Positions 25,755 to 37,177 of a stretch of DNA of 64,000 nucleotides are shown in pieces. The notes beneath the pieces are model-generated. The model saw only the letters and a list, made by a program, of their open reading frames with translations. It searched no databases and was not told the DNA's origin. Positions within the stretch are counted from its first letter, which is position 1. The number at the start of each line of letters is the position of its first letter. The translations under genes and the position numbers were made by a program. Where the stretch lies: contig OX393549.1 in NCBI GenBank assembly GCA_947650365.1, forward strand, positions 27,433,209 to 27,497,208. Direction: 5' to 3'. The stretch is from Chamaelirium japonicum (Eukaryota > Streptophyta > Magnoliopsida > Liliales > Melanthiaceae).

Positions 25755-25759
25755 CGATC
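25755..25759. repeat. Target-site duplication of Element 2, left copy
   Basis: CGATC directly before the TG of the left LTR, identical to 31459-31463. Confidence 0.93.
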
Positions 25760-26740
25760 TGTTCGGGGGATTTTTCGCTGGTCCGTGCGGGCCGCCTGCA
25801 AGACAAAGAAAAGAGAACGTGAGAACGGCTGGCTCCCTTAGGAGCGCAGACCCTCCGACGCTCAAGTCAGTCACGGTGGCACAACGGCAAGCTGTAGTAT
25901 ACCAAAGTGGTAGGGAAAGGGATTTCGAACCTGTACTTTGGAGCCTGGGGGTATGTATTTATAGACAGTGGCTACCTATCGGGGTGTGACGTGTGGCAGC
26001 TCTTTCCAGAGCCTTCTAGACCCCCACGTTCTGGCTCGCGTGGGTCTGACAGTCCTTGGTACTCACGCCCTGACATTCTGTCGTCAAGCCTGCCAGGCGG
26101 TTTGAGTGGGGGAGAGCATCTTTCTTGTCGCGGCCAGGTGGCTATTCTGGAATGTTCAAGTCTGGGAGGTCTCAGCACCGACTCGGGCGGGCTTCCGTGG
26201 ACTACAATCGCCCACGTAGCTTCAGTGGGGTTTCGACACCTGGCAGTTCTTTAGGCTGCTCTACTGGGGCGATCTCAAGGGGGAAGCGAGGGCGAGCTCG
26301 CCCTCCGTTGCTCCGTCTTCTCCTCCATATCTATCAAGAGTCGGACCTCGTAGGAGCGACCTCTTCGATAAACAGGGGAAGCTTGGCGAGCTCGAGCGAG
26401 CTCCTGGGCGAGCTCGAGCGAGCTCCTGGGCGAGCTTGGGCGAGCTCCTGGGCGAGCTTGGGCGAACTCCTGAGCGAGCTTGGGCGAGCTCCTGTACGAG
26501 CTTGGACGACTCCTGAGCGAGTTCGGGCGAGCTCATGAGAGAGCTTAGGCGAGCTCATGAGAGAGCTTAGGCGAGCTCCTGAACGAGCTTGGCGAGCTCC
26601 TGAGCGAGCTTTAGGCGAGCTCCTGAGCGAGCTCTTTACCTAGGGCCCCTTCAGCCCAATGTGGATCTCGCTCCCTGTCAAGATGATTTGGTGAGCTCGG
26701 GAGGAGCGAACTCCTGTGCGAGTTTCAGCCACCCCCAATA
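25760..26740 (-). repeat. 3' LTR of Element 2 (981 bp)
   Basis: Starts TGTTCGGGGG on the plus strand. Its other end is AATA rather than the canonical AACA of the partner LTR, a single C-to-T change at the terminal CA. Contains the TATAAATA equivalent at 25956-25963 (minus) and the 22-bp minisatellite at about 26380-26636, one unit longer than in the partner. Confidence 0.92.
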
Positions 26741-26756
26741 TTACCCCCTCCTGAGG
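26741..26756 (-). promoter_or_regulatory. Polypurine tract of Element 2
   Basis: Minus-strand purine run with GGAGGGGGTAA directly beside the 3' LTR; the same tract as in Element 1. Confidence 0.8.
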
Positions 26757-26879
26757 GAGCGACCAAGGAGACTTTGGCGCTTGCTCAGGAGTCTTAGCGA
26801 GCTCCTATCCCTTGTAATGTGCCTGATATCAATGTCTGCTGCAACAGTTTCCTGGCGGGCTGGAGATAGTAGGCACGGG

Positions 26880-27475
26880 CGGTCTGCGCCGAGAGCTTTG
26901 ACTGCCAGTATTTCACAAGCGTCGGGCGGGCCGGGAGCATCAGCCACGAGCGCGGTCAGGGTCTGCGTCGGGCGAGCTGCGGGCACCTGCCGTGGGCGAT
27001 CTGGGCGGGCCGGGAGCGTCAACCACGAGCGATCTCCTTCCTGTGCGAGCTTGTCACACGCAGTCAGGGTCTGCGTCGGGCGAGCTGCGGGCACCTGCCG
27101 TGGGCAATCTGGGCGGGCCGGGAGCGTCAACCACGAGCGATCTCCTTCCGGTGCGAGCTTGTCACACGCGGTCAGGGTCTGCGTCGGGCGAGCTGCGGGC
27201 ACCTGCCGTAGGCAATCTGGGTGGGCCGGGAGCGTCAGCCGCGAGCGATCACCTTCCGGTGCGAGCTTGTCACACGCGGTCAGGGTCTGCGTCGGGCGAG
27301 CTGCGGGCACCTGCCGTGGGCGGTCTGTGCCGAGAGTTTTGACTCCCAGTACTCTACAAACGCTGGGCGGGCCGGGTGCGTCAGCCACGAGCGATCTCCT
27401 TCCGGTGCGAGCTTGTCACACGCGGTCAGGGTCTGCGTCGGGCGAGCTGCGGGCGCCAGCCGTGAGTGATCTGGG
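26880..27475. repeat. 107-bp tandem repeat, about 5 copies, in the 3' region of Element 2
   Basis: GCGGGCACC recurs near 26979, 27087, 27193 and 27300, a period of about 107 bp. The unit is the Element 1 145-bp repeat without the roughly 38-bp part containing GAGAGCTTTGACTGCC; flanking partial units at both ends keep that part. The spread of a shortened unit shows turnover of the array. Confidence 0.88.
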
Positions 27476-27842
27476 CGGCGTGGAATTTGGCTCGGCGTCT
27501 CATGGGTGAGACCTCGAGGACGATGCTGCTATGTCTAAGGAACGCAGCTATCCGCTACTGCAAGCGTCGGGTGGGCCGGGAGCACCTTCCACGGGTGGCC
27601 TCCTTCTGGTGCGAACTAGCCGCGCACAGTCGGGGTCCACACCGGGTGGGCTGCAGATACCTGTCGCAAGCGACCTCGCGTAGGGTCTCCGGGCGATTTA
27701 CGAGCCACAGCCACGGGTTGGTCCCGGGCGGGCTGTGAGCCATGGCCACTGGTGCTTCTTCTCTCTGTGTTCTGCTCAAACTGCTTCCCGCTACTGCCAC
27801 GTGGACAACAAACTAGTGTGGCCTTGTGCCAAAAGTTGTGCC
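27476..27842. other. Non-repetitive spacer in Element 2, nothing recognised
   Basis: GC-rich, no convincing ORF and no match by eye to Element 1. It lies between the 107-bp and 76-bp arrays. Confidence 0.5.
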
Positions 27843-28515
27843 GTGTCTGCCCGTGATGTCACCAGATCGCTCAACGAGCTAAGCTGCGTGGCATCAGGCC
27901 GCGTAAGGTGTCTCTGCCGCGTCTGCCCGTGATGTCACCAGATCGCTCAACGAGCTAAGCTGCGTGGCATCAGGCCGCGTAAGGTGTTTCTGCCGCGTCT
28001 GCCTGTGATGTCACCAGGTCGCTCAACGAGCTAAGCTGCGTGGCATCAGGCCGCGTAAGGTGTCTCTGCCGCGTCTGCCCGTGATGTCACCAGGTCGCTC
28101 AACGAGCTAAGTTGCGTGGCATCAGGCCGCGTAAGGTGTCTCTGCCGCGTCTGCCCGTAATGTCACCAGGTCGCTCAACGAGCTAAGCTGCGTGGCATCA
28201 GGCCGCGTATGGTGTCTCTGCCGCGTCTGCCCGTGATGTCACCAAGTCGCTCAACGAGCTAAGCTGCGTGGCATCAGGCCGCGTAAGGTGTCTCTGCCGC
28301 GTCTGCCCGTGATGTCACCAGGTCGCTCAACGAGCTAAGCTGCGTGGCATCAGGCCGCGTAAGGTGTCTCTGCCGCGTCTGCCCGTGATGTCACCAGGTC
28401 GCTCAACGAGCTAAGCTGCGTGGCATCAGGCCGCGTAACGTGTCTCTGCCGCGTCTGCCCGTGATGTCACCAGGTCGCTCAACGAGCTAAGCTGCGTGGC
28501 ATCAGGCCGCGTATG
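27843..28515. repeat. 76-bp tandem repeat, about 9 copies, only in Element 2
   Basis: GTGATGTCACC (with single-base variants) recurs at 27853, 27929, 28005, 28081, 28157, 28233, 28309, 28385 and 28461, exactly 76 bp apart. Copies are almost identical, so the expansion is recent. The array occupies the place of the coiled-coil ORF of Element 1. Confidence 0.95.
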
Positions 28516-28783
28516 GTGTTCTCCCCGACGATCCGAGGACCATACCCCGGACGAGGTAGCTAAATCGATAAAAAATAAATGACATCGCAAAAAGATCGAT
28601 ATGCATGAAAAATTCGATATGTGCGAAATAGTGGGGCCCTATAGATCGACAAAAATACAAAATGATAGAAATCGAACCAAAACAGAGCGTAAGGTCCAAA
28701 GGGTGGAAGTCCAACGAGCGATGAAAGAATCAAAAAGCTAGCTACCCCCTGACCGGTTAAGGATCCTCAGAACCTCGGTTTAG
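28516..28783. other. AT-rich spacer of Element 2, counterpart of 2530-3030 in Element 1
   Basis: Shares the ordered motifs ATACCCCGG, CGAGGTA, CGAACCAAAA and AGCTAGCTACC with Element 1. No gene seen. Confidence 0.6.
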
Positions 28784-29022
28784 GACTGCCCCGGGAAGCT
28801 CAAGGTCGCCCACTGGCTGCCTCTGAGGATCCCGGTCTTGCTTTAAGTCCGCACAACGGCGGACTACCCCGGGAAGCTCAAGGTCGCCCACTGGCTGCCT
28901 CTGAGGATCCCGGTCTTGCTTTAAGTCCGCACAACGGCGGACTGCCCCGGGAAGCTCAAGGTCGCCCACTAGCTGCCTCTGAGGATCCCGGTCTTGCTTT
29001 AAGTCCGCGCAACGGTGGACTG
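28784..29022. repeat. 78-bp tandem repeat, about 3 copies, in Element 2
   Basis: The same unit as the 10-copy array in Element 1. GGTCGCCCACTGGCTGCC (third copy CTAGCTGCC) recurs 78 bp apart near 28803, 28881 and 28959. Confidence 0.92.
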
Positions 29023-29129
29023 TTCTTTGAGGACGCTGTATGTGAGCTGATCGCGTGCGAGCTGTTCGCTGTAGATTTCTATCGAGCACAGATTTGAACT
29101 TGTCCAAACACACTATCACACAAAATGGT

Positions 29130-30410
29130 TTACAAGAGGGCGCCTACGCGCAAGGTAGGAGGCTGCTGCTGCTCGGCCATCCTCCCTCGACGATCCAGCA
29201 CCATATCTTCGAGCTTAATGTGTTGTTGGACCAAGGCAAAGAGTTCGATCATGGTGCGGGGATCAGAAATGACTATCGCGTCATGAAGCTCACCTCCTTC
29301 GGGGAGCGCGCTCCGAAAGGCACTCACGGCCGTCCGGTCTCGCCCTGCTGAGTCCTCAAGAGCGAGATAGGCGTTTCGGAATCGCATCGAGAAGCACCGA
29401 AGGGTCTCCCTTGCGCCCATGGTAAGACCGAACAGTGATTCGATCTGCTTCGGAGGTCGCCGATTGCACCGGTACTGTTCCAGGAACAGCCCGGATAGAG
29501 CAGTGAAGTTCGGGACCGAGCCCGGAGGTAACTTATGAAACCAGTCGAGGGCCGAACCCGCCAAGCTGCTCGGGAAGGCGCGGCACAGAACGTGGTCCTG
29601 ATCCCGAAAGAATAACAACTTTCGGTAGGCCAAAAGGTGGTCCACGGGGTCTTGCGACCCGTTGAACAAAACAAACTTTGGTGGGGTCCAGTGCTGAGGG
29701 AAACCTCCCTGATGAACCTCGTTGGTGAAGGGCGAGCTCCCTCCCCGGACGGCGAGCTCTTCTATGAGGTCGACGGGCGTGCTAAGTAGCTGCCAGCGCT
29801 CGGGGTGATTTCCCAAAGACAGCTGCGCAGGTACCAAGCAATCATGCACGCTTCCTCAAAACCGGTTCGCAGCTTTGCTACGGTTATGCTCGGGGGCGAC
29901 GTCCTCTGACTCGCCCGAGTCCGCACCGAGGCTTCGTCGGCGAGGAGGGGCCATCGGCAGGGTTGACTTGTTGCTGGAGCGCTGGGTGCCGAGTTGCTGC
30001 GGCCGCTCGAGCGCGGTCCCTCTCGTCCGGCGCGCCACTGCGTCCTCCACAGGGGGCTCCTGCTGGGATGCCCGCCATGTGGGCGCCATAGTGGGCTGAT
30101 GCGATGCTGGGACAAGGGGAGGTCGCACAGGGAAAATAACCCCCGCCGACACTCCTGGACGCTTGGACGGGATCACTGACTCTTCCCTCCGCGGGGTGAG
30201 CCCGGGGGAGAGTTCAGTGATCCGGTTCGTCATCGGAACCTGGCGCAGTCGCACTATCTCGCCCACCATGGCCCGCTGAGTGGCCAACACCTTCAAAAGG
30301 AGATGGCCGTTGAGCGGGACAGGGGGTTGTGATGCTTCAGCGAGCAGCTCGCTTTGTGCAGACTCGGCGTGGGCTTTCACCCGTGTCTGCCTCCGCGTGA
30401 CCGGAGCCAT
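29130..30410 (-). pseudogene. gag: gag of Element 2, interrupted by one in-frame stop
   Basis: Reading frame from ATG at 30408-30410 (MAPVTRRQ) to TAA at 29130-29132, 427 codons. Codon 185 (29856-29858) is TGA where Element 1 has an arginine codon (CGA), so two in-frame halves remain. The first half is proline- and arginine-rich; the second carries the gag domain with FNGSQDPVDHLLAYRKLL, the LCRAFPSSL block, the WFHKL block, LEQYRCNRRPPKQIESL and the FSMRFRNAYLALED block. No CCHC knuckle or protease follows. The stop is at a different codon from the one in Element 1, so each copy is broken independently. Confidence 0.87.
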
Positions 30411-30481
30411 CCGGGTGTCTGGAGATGCACGGCTTTCAACCGCGTGATCGTGGGCGTTCTCGCAGGAACCAGTCGATAGAT

Positions 30482-30499
30482 CCCACAGACGGCGCCAAA
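30482..30499 (-). promoter_or_regulatory. Primer-binding site of Element 2
   Basis: Minus-strand TGGCGCCGTCTGTGGG two bases inside the 5' LTR, identical to the other elements. Confidence 0.85.
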
Positions 30500-31458
30500 T
30501 GTTCGGGGGATTTTTCGCTGGTCCGTGCGGGCCGCCTACAAGACAAAGAAAAGAGAACGTGAGAACGGCTGGCTCCCTTAGGAGCGCAGACCCTCCGACG
30601 CTCAAGTCAGTCACGGTGGCACAACGGCGAGCTGTAGTATACCAAAGTGGTAGGGAAAGGGATTTCAAACCTGTACTTTGGAGCCTGGGGGTATGTATTT
30701 ATAGACAGTTGCTACCTATCGGGGTGTGACGTGTGGCAGCTCTTTCCAGAGCCTTCTAGACCCCCACGTTCTGGCTCGCGTGGGTCTGACAGTCCTTGGT
30801 ACTCGCGCCCTGACATTCTGTCGTCAAGCCTGCCAGGCGGTTTGAGTGGGGGAGAGCATCTTTCTTGTCGCGGCCAGGTGGCTATTCTGGAATGTTCAAG
30901 TCTGGGAGGTCTCAGCACCGACTCGGGCGGGCTTCCGCGGACTACAATCGCCCACGTAGCTTCAGTGGGGTTTCGATACCTGGCAGTTCTTTAGGCTGCT
31001 CTACTTGGGCGATCTCAAGGGGGAAGCGAGGGTGAGCTCGCCCTCCGTTGCTCCGTCTTCTCCTCCATATCTATCAAGAGTCGGACCTCGTAGGAGGGAC
31101 CTCTTCGATAAACAGGGGAAGCTTGGCGAGCTCGAGCGAGCTCCTGGGCGAGCTTGGGCGAGCTCCTGGGCGAGCTTGGGCGAACTCCTGAGCGAGCTTG
31201 GGCGAGCTCCTGTACGAGCTTGGACGACTCCTGAGCGAGTTCGGGCGAGCTCATGAGAGAGCTTAGGCGAGCTCATGAGAGAGCTTAGGCGAGCTCCTGA
31301 ACGAGCTTGGCGAGCTCCTGAGCGAGCTTTAGGCGAGCTCCTGAGCGAGCTCTTTACCTAGGGCCCCTTTAGCCCAATGTGGATCTCGCTCCCTGTCAAG
31401 ATGATTTGGTGAGCTCGGGAGGAGCGAACTCCTGTGCGAGTTTCAGCCACCCCCAACA
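30500..31458 (-). repeat. 5' LTR of Element 2 (959 bp)
   Basis: TGTTCGGGGG ... CCCCCAACA on the plus strand. Candidate TATA box TATAAATA at 30696-30703 (minus). Minisatellite of GAGCTC units at about 31122-31356. Confidence 0.93.
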
Positions 31459-31463
31459 CGATC
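31459..31463. repeat. Target-site duplication of Element 2, right copy
   Basis: CGATC, identical to 25755-25759 and followed by CATTCTAATT of the satellite unit. Confidence 0.93.
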
Positions 31464-34400
31464 CATTCTAATTCACTCATACGATCCATTCTAATACATT
31501 CATACGATCCATTCTAATTCATTTGCACGAATATATCCATTCTAATTCATTCGTATGATCCATTCTAATTCCTTCGTACGATCCATTCAAATTCATTCGT
31601 ACGATCCATTCTAATTCATTCGTACGATCCATTCTAATTCATTCGAACGATCCATTCTAATTCCTTCGTACGATCCATTCTAATTCATTCGTACGATCCA
31701 TTCTAATTCATTCATACAATCCATTCTAATTCTTTCACACGATCCATTCTAATTCATTCGTACGATCCATTCTAATTCATTCGTGCAATCCATTCTATTT
31801 CGCTCGTACGATCCATTCTTACTCATTCGTATGATCCATTCTAATTCATTCACACGAATGTATCCATTCGTACGAATGAATAAGAATAGATTGTACGAAT
31901 GAATTAGAATGGATCGTACGAATGAATTAGAATGGATCGTACGAAGGAATTAGAATGGATCGTACGAATGACTTAGAATGGATCGTACGAATGAATTAGA
32001 ATAGATCGTACGAATGAATTAGAATGGATCGTACGAAGGAATTAGAATGGATCGTACGAATGAATTAGACTGGATCGTACGAATGAATTTGAATGGATAC
32101 ATTTGTGCGAATGAATCTAAATGGATTGTATGAATGAATTACAATGGATCGTACGAATGAATTAGATTGGATCGTACGAATGAATTAGAATAGCTCATAC
32201 GAATGAATTAGAATGAATCGTATGAATGAATTAGAATGGTTACATTCGTGCGAATGAATTAGAATAGATCGTACGAATGGATTAGAATGGATCGTAAGAA
32301 TAAATTAGAATGGATCGTGGGAATGAATTAGAATGGATCATACGAATGAATTAGAATGGATCCATCGAATGAGTTAGAATGGATCATACGAATGAATTAG
32401 AATGGATTGTACGAATGAATTAGAATGGATTGTGCGAATGAATTAGAATTGATCGTATGAATGAATAAGAATGGATCGTACGAATGAATTAGAATGGATC
32501 GTGCGAATGAATTAGCATGAATCGTACAAATGTATTAGAATGGATCGTACGAATGAATTAGAATGAATCGTACGATCCGTTCTAATTCAATCGTCCGATC
32601 CATTCTAATTCATTCGCATGAATGTATCCATTCTTATTCATTCGTACAATCCATTCTATTTCATTCGTACGATCCATTCTTACTCATTCGTATGATCCAT
32701 TCTGATTCATTCGTATGATCCATTCTAATTCATTCGTACGATCCATTCTAATTCATTCGTACGATCCATTCTAATTCATTTGCACGATCTATTCTAATTC
32801 ATTCATACGATCCATTCTAATTCATTCATACGATCCATTCGAATTCATTCCTACAATCCATTCTAATTCATTCGCCCGATCCATTCTAATTCATTCATAC
32901 GATCCATTCTATTCGAATGGATCATGCGATCCATTCGAATTCATTCGCACGATCCATTCTAATTCATTCATACGATCCATTCTAATTCATTCATACAATG
33001 CATTCTAATTCTTTCGCACGATCCATTCTAATTCATTCATACGATCCATTCTAATTCATTCGTACGATCCATTCTAATTCGCTCATACGATCCATTCTAA
33101 TACATTCATACGATCCATTCTAATTCATTTGCACGAATATATCCATTCTAATTCATTTGTACGATCCATTCTAATTCCTTCGTACGATCCATTCTAATTC
33201 CTTCGTACGATCTATTCTAATTCATTCGTACGATCCATTCTAATTCATTCGTACGATCTATTCTAATTCCTTCGTACGATCCATTCTAATTCATTCGTAC
33301 GATCTATTCTAATTCATTCATACAATCCATTCTAATTCTTTCACACGATCCATTCTAATTCATTCGTACGATCCATTCTAATTCATTCGTGCAATCCATT
33401 CTATTTCATTCGTACGATCCATTCTTACTCATTCGTACTATCCATTCTAATTCATTCGTATGATCCATTCTAATTCATTCATACGATCTATTCTAATTCA
33501 TTCATACAATCCATTCTAATTCTTTCACACGATCCATTCTAATTCATTCGTACGATCCATTCTAATTCATTCGCACAATCCATTCTATTTCATTCGTACG
33601 ATCCATTCTTACTCATTGGTACGATCCATTCTAATTCATTCGCACGAATGTATCCATTCTAATTCATTCATACGAATCCATTCTAATTCATTCGTACAAT
33701 CTATTCTATTTCATTCGTACGATCCATTCTTACTCATTCGTATGATCCATTCTAATTCTTTCGGACGAATGTATCCATTCTAATTTATTCGTACGATCCA
33801 TTCTAATTCATTCGTACGATCCATTCTAATTCATTCGTCCGATCCATTCTAATTCATTCGTCCGATCCATTCTAATTCATTCGCACGAATGTATCCATTC
33901 TAATTCATTCGTACGATCCATTCTAATTCATTCGTATGATCCATTCTAATTCATTCGTAAGATCCATTCTAATTCATTCGTACGATCCATTCTAATTCAT
34001 TCGTACTATCCATTCTAATTCATTCGCACGACTGTATCCATTCTAGTTCATTCGTACGATCCATTCTAATTCATTCGTATGATCCATTCTAATTCATTCG
34101 CACGATCCATTCAAATTCATTCGTACGATCCATTCTAATTCATTCATACGATCCATTCTAATTCATTCGTACGATCCATTCTAATTCATTCGTACGATCC
34201 ATTCTAATTCATTCGCACGATCCATTCTAATTCATTCGTACTATCCATTCTAATTCTTTCACACGATCCATTCTAATTCATTCGTACGATCCATTCTAAT
34301 TCATTCGTACGATCCATTCTAATTCATTCGCACAAATGTATCCATTCTAATTCATTCGTACGATCCATTCTAATTCATTCGCACGATCCATTCTAATTCA

Positions 34401-36161
34401 TTCGTACGATCCATTCTAATTCTTTCACATGATCCATTCTAATTCATTCGTACGATCCATTCTAATTCATTCATACAATGCATTCTAATTCATTCGTACG
34501 ATCCATTCTAATTCATTCGCACAAATATATCCATTCTAATTCATTCGTACGATCCATTCTAATTCATTCGTACGATCTATTCTAATTCATTCGTACGATC
34601 CATTCTAATTCATTCGTATGATCCATTCTAATTAATTCGTATGATCCATTCTAATTCATTCGTACGATCCAATCTAATTCATTCATACAATCCATTCTAA
34701 TTCATTCGCACGAATGTATCCATTCTAATTAATTCGTACGATCCATTCTAATTCATTCGTATGATCTATTCTTATTCATTCGCACGATCCAGTCTAATTC
34801 ATTCGCACGATCCATTCTAATTCATTCGCACGATCCATTCTAATTCATTCATACGATCCATTCTAATTCATTCGTACGATCCATTCTAATTCCTTCGTAC
34901 GATCCATTCTAATTCATTCGTACGATCTATTCTAATTCATTCGTACGATCCATTCTAATTCATTCGCACGATCCATTCTAATTCATTCATAGGATCCATT
35001 CTAATTCATTCATACGATCTATTCTAATTCTTTCGCAGGAATGTATCCATTCTAATTCATTCGCACGAATGTATCCATTCTAATTCATTCGTACGATCCA
35101 TTCTAATTCATTCGTACGATCCATTCTTATTCATTCGTACGATCCATTCTAATTCATTCATACGATCTATTCTAATTCATTCATACAATCCATTCTAATT
35201 CTTTCACACGATCCATTCTAATTCATTCGTAGGATCCATTCTAATTCATTCGTACGATCCATTCTAATTCATTTGTACGATCCATTCTAATTCATTCATA
35301 CAATCCATTCTAATTCATTCATACAGTCCATTCTAATTCATTTGCACGAATGTATCCATTCTAATTAATTCGTACGATCCATTCTAATTCATTCGTATGA
35401 TCCATTCTTATACATTCGCACGATCCAGTCTAATGGATTCGCACGATCCATTCTAATTCATTCGCACGAATGTATCCATTCTAATTCATACGATCGTGTG
35501 AATGAATTAGAATGGATACATTCGTGCGAATGAATTAGAATGGATCATACGAATGAGTAAGAATGGATCGTACGAATGAAATAGAATGGATTGTACGAAT
35601 GAATTTGAATGGATCGTACAAATGAATTAGAATGGATCGTACGAATGAATTAGAATGGATCCTACGAATGAATTAGAATGGATCGTGTGAAAGAATTAGA
35701 ATGGATTGTATGAATGAATTAGAATAGATCGTATGAATGAATTAGAATGGATCGTACGAATGAATTAGAATGGATCGTACGAATGAATTAGAATGGATCA
35801 TACGAATGAATTAGAATGGATACATTCGTGCGAATGAATTAGAATGGATACATTCGTGCGAAAGAATTAGAATAGATCGTATGACTGAATTAGAATGGAT
35901 CCTATGAATGAATTAGAATGGATCGTGCGAATGAATTAGAATGGATCGTAGGAATGAATTAGAATAGATCGTACGAGTAAATTAGAATGGATCGTACGAA
36001 GAAATTAGAATGGATCGTACGAATGAATTAGAATTAGAATGGATCGTACGAATGAATCAGAATGGATCTTACGAATGAATTAGAATGGATCGTACGAATG
36101 AATTAGAATGGATCGTACGAATAAATTAGAATGGATACATTCGTCCAAATGAATTAGAATG

Positions 36162-36166
36162 GATCA
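36162..36166. repeat. Target-site duplication of Element 3, left copy
   Basis: GATCA before the TG of the left LTR, identical to 44015-44019. Confidence 0.94.
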
Positions 36167-36203
36167 TGTGGGTGCAAATTTTGGCAAGAAGTCTGCAAAC
36201 AGC

Positions 36204-36590
36204 GGGACCCACCGGCCCTGCCTGGTGCGCCCCCGAGTACCACAACGGGACCCACCGGCCCTGCCTGGTGGGCCCCCGAAGACTACAGCGGGACCCACCG
36301 GCCCTGCCTGGTGGGCCCCCGAGTACCACAGCGGGACCCACCGGCCCTGCCTGGTGGGCCCTCGAAGACTACAGCGGGACCCACCGGCCCTGCCTGGTGG
36401 GCCCCCGAAGACTACAGCGGGACCCACCGGCCCTGCCTGGTGGGCCCCCGAGTACCACAGCGGGACCCACCGGCCCTGCCTGGTGGGCCCCCGAGTTCCA
36501 CAGCGGGACCCACCAGTCCTGCCTGGTGGGCCCACGAGGACTACCACGGGACCCACCTGCCCTGCCTGGAGGACCCCCAGATACGACAGC
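36204..36590. repeat. 43-bp tandem repeat, about 9 copies, in U3 of the Element 3 5' LTR
   Basis: GGGACCCACCGGCCCTGCCT recurs every 43 bp from 36204. Units differ mainly in the tail (GAGTACCAC or GAAGACTAC). The same array is at about 43186-43572 in the 3' LTR. Apparent ORFs here on both strands are products of the repeat. Confidence 0.92.
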
Positions 36591-36630
36591 AGAAACCGCC
36601 ATTTACCCCAAAATTCCTCCCAGAGAATCC

Positions 36631-36638
36631 TATAAATA
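36631..36638 (+). promoter_or_regulatory. TATA box of the Element 3 5' LTR
   Basis: TATAAATA in context ATCCTATAAATAGCAGAG, just after the 43-bp repeats and about 400 bp before the LTR end. Repeated at 43613-43620 in the 3' LTR. Confidence 0.75.
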
Positions 36639-37035
36639 GCAGAGCCTTCGAATGTAAAAGGATGGAACTCTGAATTCTAAAAACCAGAGCTCTGGGATTT
36701 CCAACTTCTGATCTACCATCTCTCTTTGATCTTCTTTTCTCCTTCGAAGAGATCAGAGGGTTTTCAGTGGCACTCGGCCTGTTGAGGTCACTTCAACTAA
36801 AGTGTTAGTGAATTCGGGTTGCTCCCTATAGCACGGAGACGTAGGCTTCGGCTGAACTCCGAGATCACATCTCGTGTCACAATCTCTCTGATTACATATC
36901 ACTTTCAATTCACATATCAAAAGGCTTCAACTTCAATCAACAGATCGGACAACGATCTTCGACGTCAACTCGAACCTTCAATTGACTGGTGCTGCGAGAG
37001 TCTTCGGGTCGGCACGAAGATTTTCCCCCACAGTT

Positions 37036-37052
37036 TGGCGCCGTCTGTGGGA
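37036..37052 (+). promoter_or_regulatory. Primer-binding site of Element 3
   Basis: TGGCGCCGTCTGTGGGA three bases after the CA end of the 5' LTR; matches the site in Elements 1 and 2. Confidence 0.87.
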
Positions 37053-37177
37053 TCCGAGCGAGAAGCCGTGTCCTCTCTACTTCGACTACCAGATCAATAG
37101 CCAAACTTCCTCGCCCCCTCGGTTGATCAGACAACTGATCGGACGTCGGCAATCTCGTTGTACCCTTCGCACTCTGA

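Larger units (their letters stand above)
6441..25759. repeat. Satellite array, first part: 23-bp unit in alternating orientation blocks
   Basis: The unit is 23 bp: it starts GATCCATTCTAATTC and ends ATTCGTAC. A 28-bp variant has GAATGTATCC where the 23-mer has GATCC. Taking CCATTCTAATT on the plus strand as F and AATTAGAATGG as R, the blocks are: F 6441-6802, R -8048, F -10867, R -11998, F -13765, R -14193, F -14246, R -14326, F -15517, R -17958, F -18683, R -19149, F -19661, R -20338, F -21395, R -25056, F -25759. Changes cluster at the two CpGs of TTCGTACGATC (CATACG, CGTATG, CATACA), as expected for decay of methylated C. No gene, transposon or other sequence interrupts the array. A few one-unit inversions (such as about 12772-12792 and 20681-20695) are not in the map. 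Confidence 0.95.
25760..31458 (-). mobile_element. Element 2: complete gag-only Tat-like LTR retrotransposon, same family as Element 1
   Basis: 5699 bp, bounded by LTRs at 25760-26740 and 30500-31458 and a perfect 5-bp target duplication (CGATC). gag and the primer site are on the minus strand, so the 5' LTR is on the right. The LTR termini, gag, 78-bp repeat and AT-rich spacer all have counterparts in Element 1. Between the AT-rich spacer and the 107-bp repeat this copy has a 76-bp array where Element 1 has its coiled-coil ORF. No pol domain was seen. By eye the LTRs differ by about 12 substitutions, largely C/T or A/G at CpG sites, plus one 22-bp unit. Confidence 0.93.
31459..36166. repeat. 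Satellite array, second part
   Basis: Same 23/28-bp satellite. Blocks: F 31459-31871 (continuing the block split by Element 2), R -32571, F -35493, R -36166 (split by Element 3). The stretch from about 31690 to 33300 matches 19480-21050 block for block, including two orientation switches and the rare one-unit inversion TATTCGAATGGATCATGCG near 32912 and 20679. Offset is about 12210 bp on the left and 12233 bp on the right, one 23-bp unit apart. No gene seen. Confidence 0.95.
36167..37032 (+). repeat. 5' LTR of Element 3 (866 bp)
   Basis: TGTGGGTGCAAA ... CCCCCACA. U3 is built largely from 43-bp repeats. TATA box at 36631-36638. The end is followed after three bases by the primer-binding site. 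Confidence 0.94.

Noticed and set aside
6441..25759. CRISPR-like array of short repeats
   Set aside because: Repeats are directly adjacent with no unique spacers, flip orientation, and sit among plant LTR elements; no cas genes.
26661..27509. 282-codon ORF and its antisense partner in Element 2
   Set aside because: Product of the 107-bp repeat, with repeated blocks in both strands.
25760..31458. Reading Elements 1 and 2 as one rearranged element or a tandem duplication
   Set aside because: Element 2 has its own perfect target duplication, and the two differ in 3' repeats and LTR sequence, so they are separate insertions.
36159..36673. Proline- and glycine-rich ORFs in both strands in the Element 3 LTR (also at 43040-43655)
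   Set aside because: They are the 43-bp LTR repeat translated in different frames, start in satellite or LTR sequence, and carry no domain.
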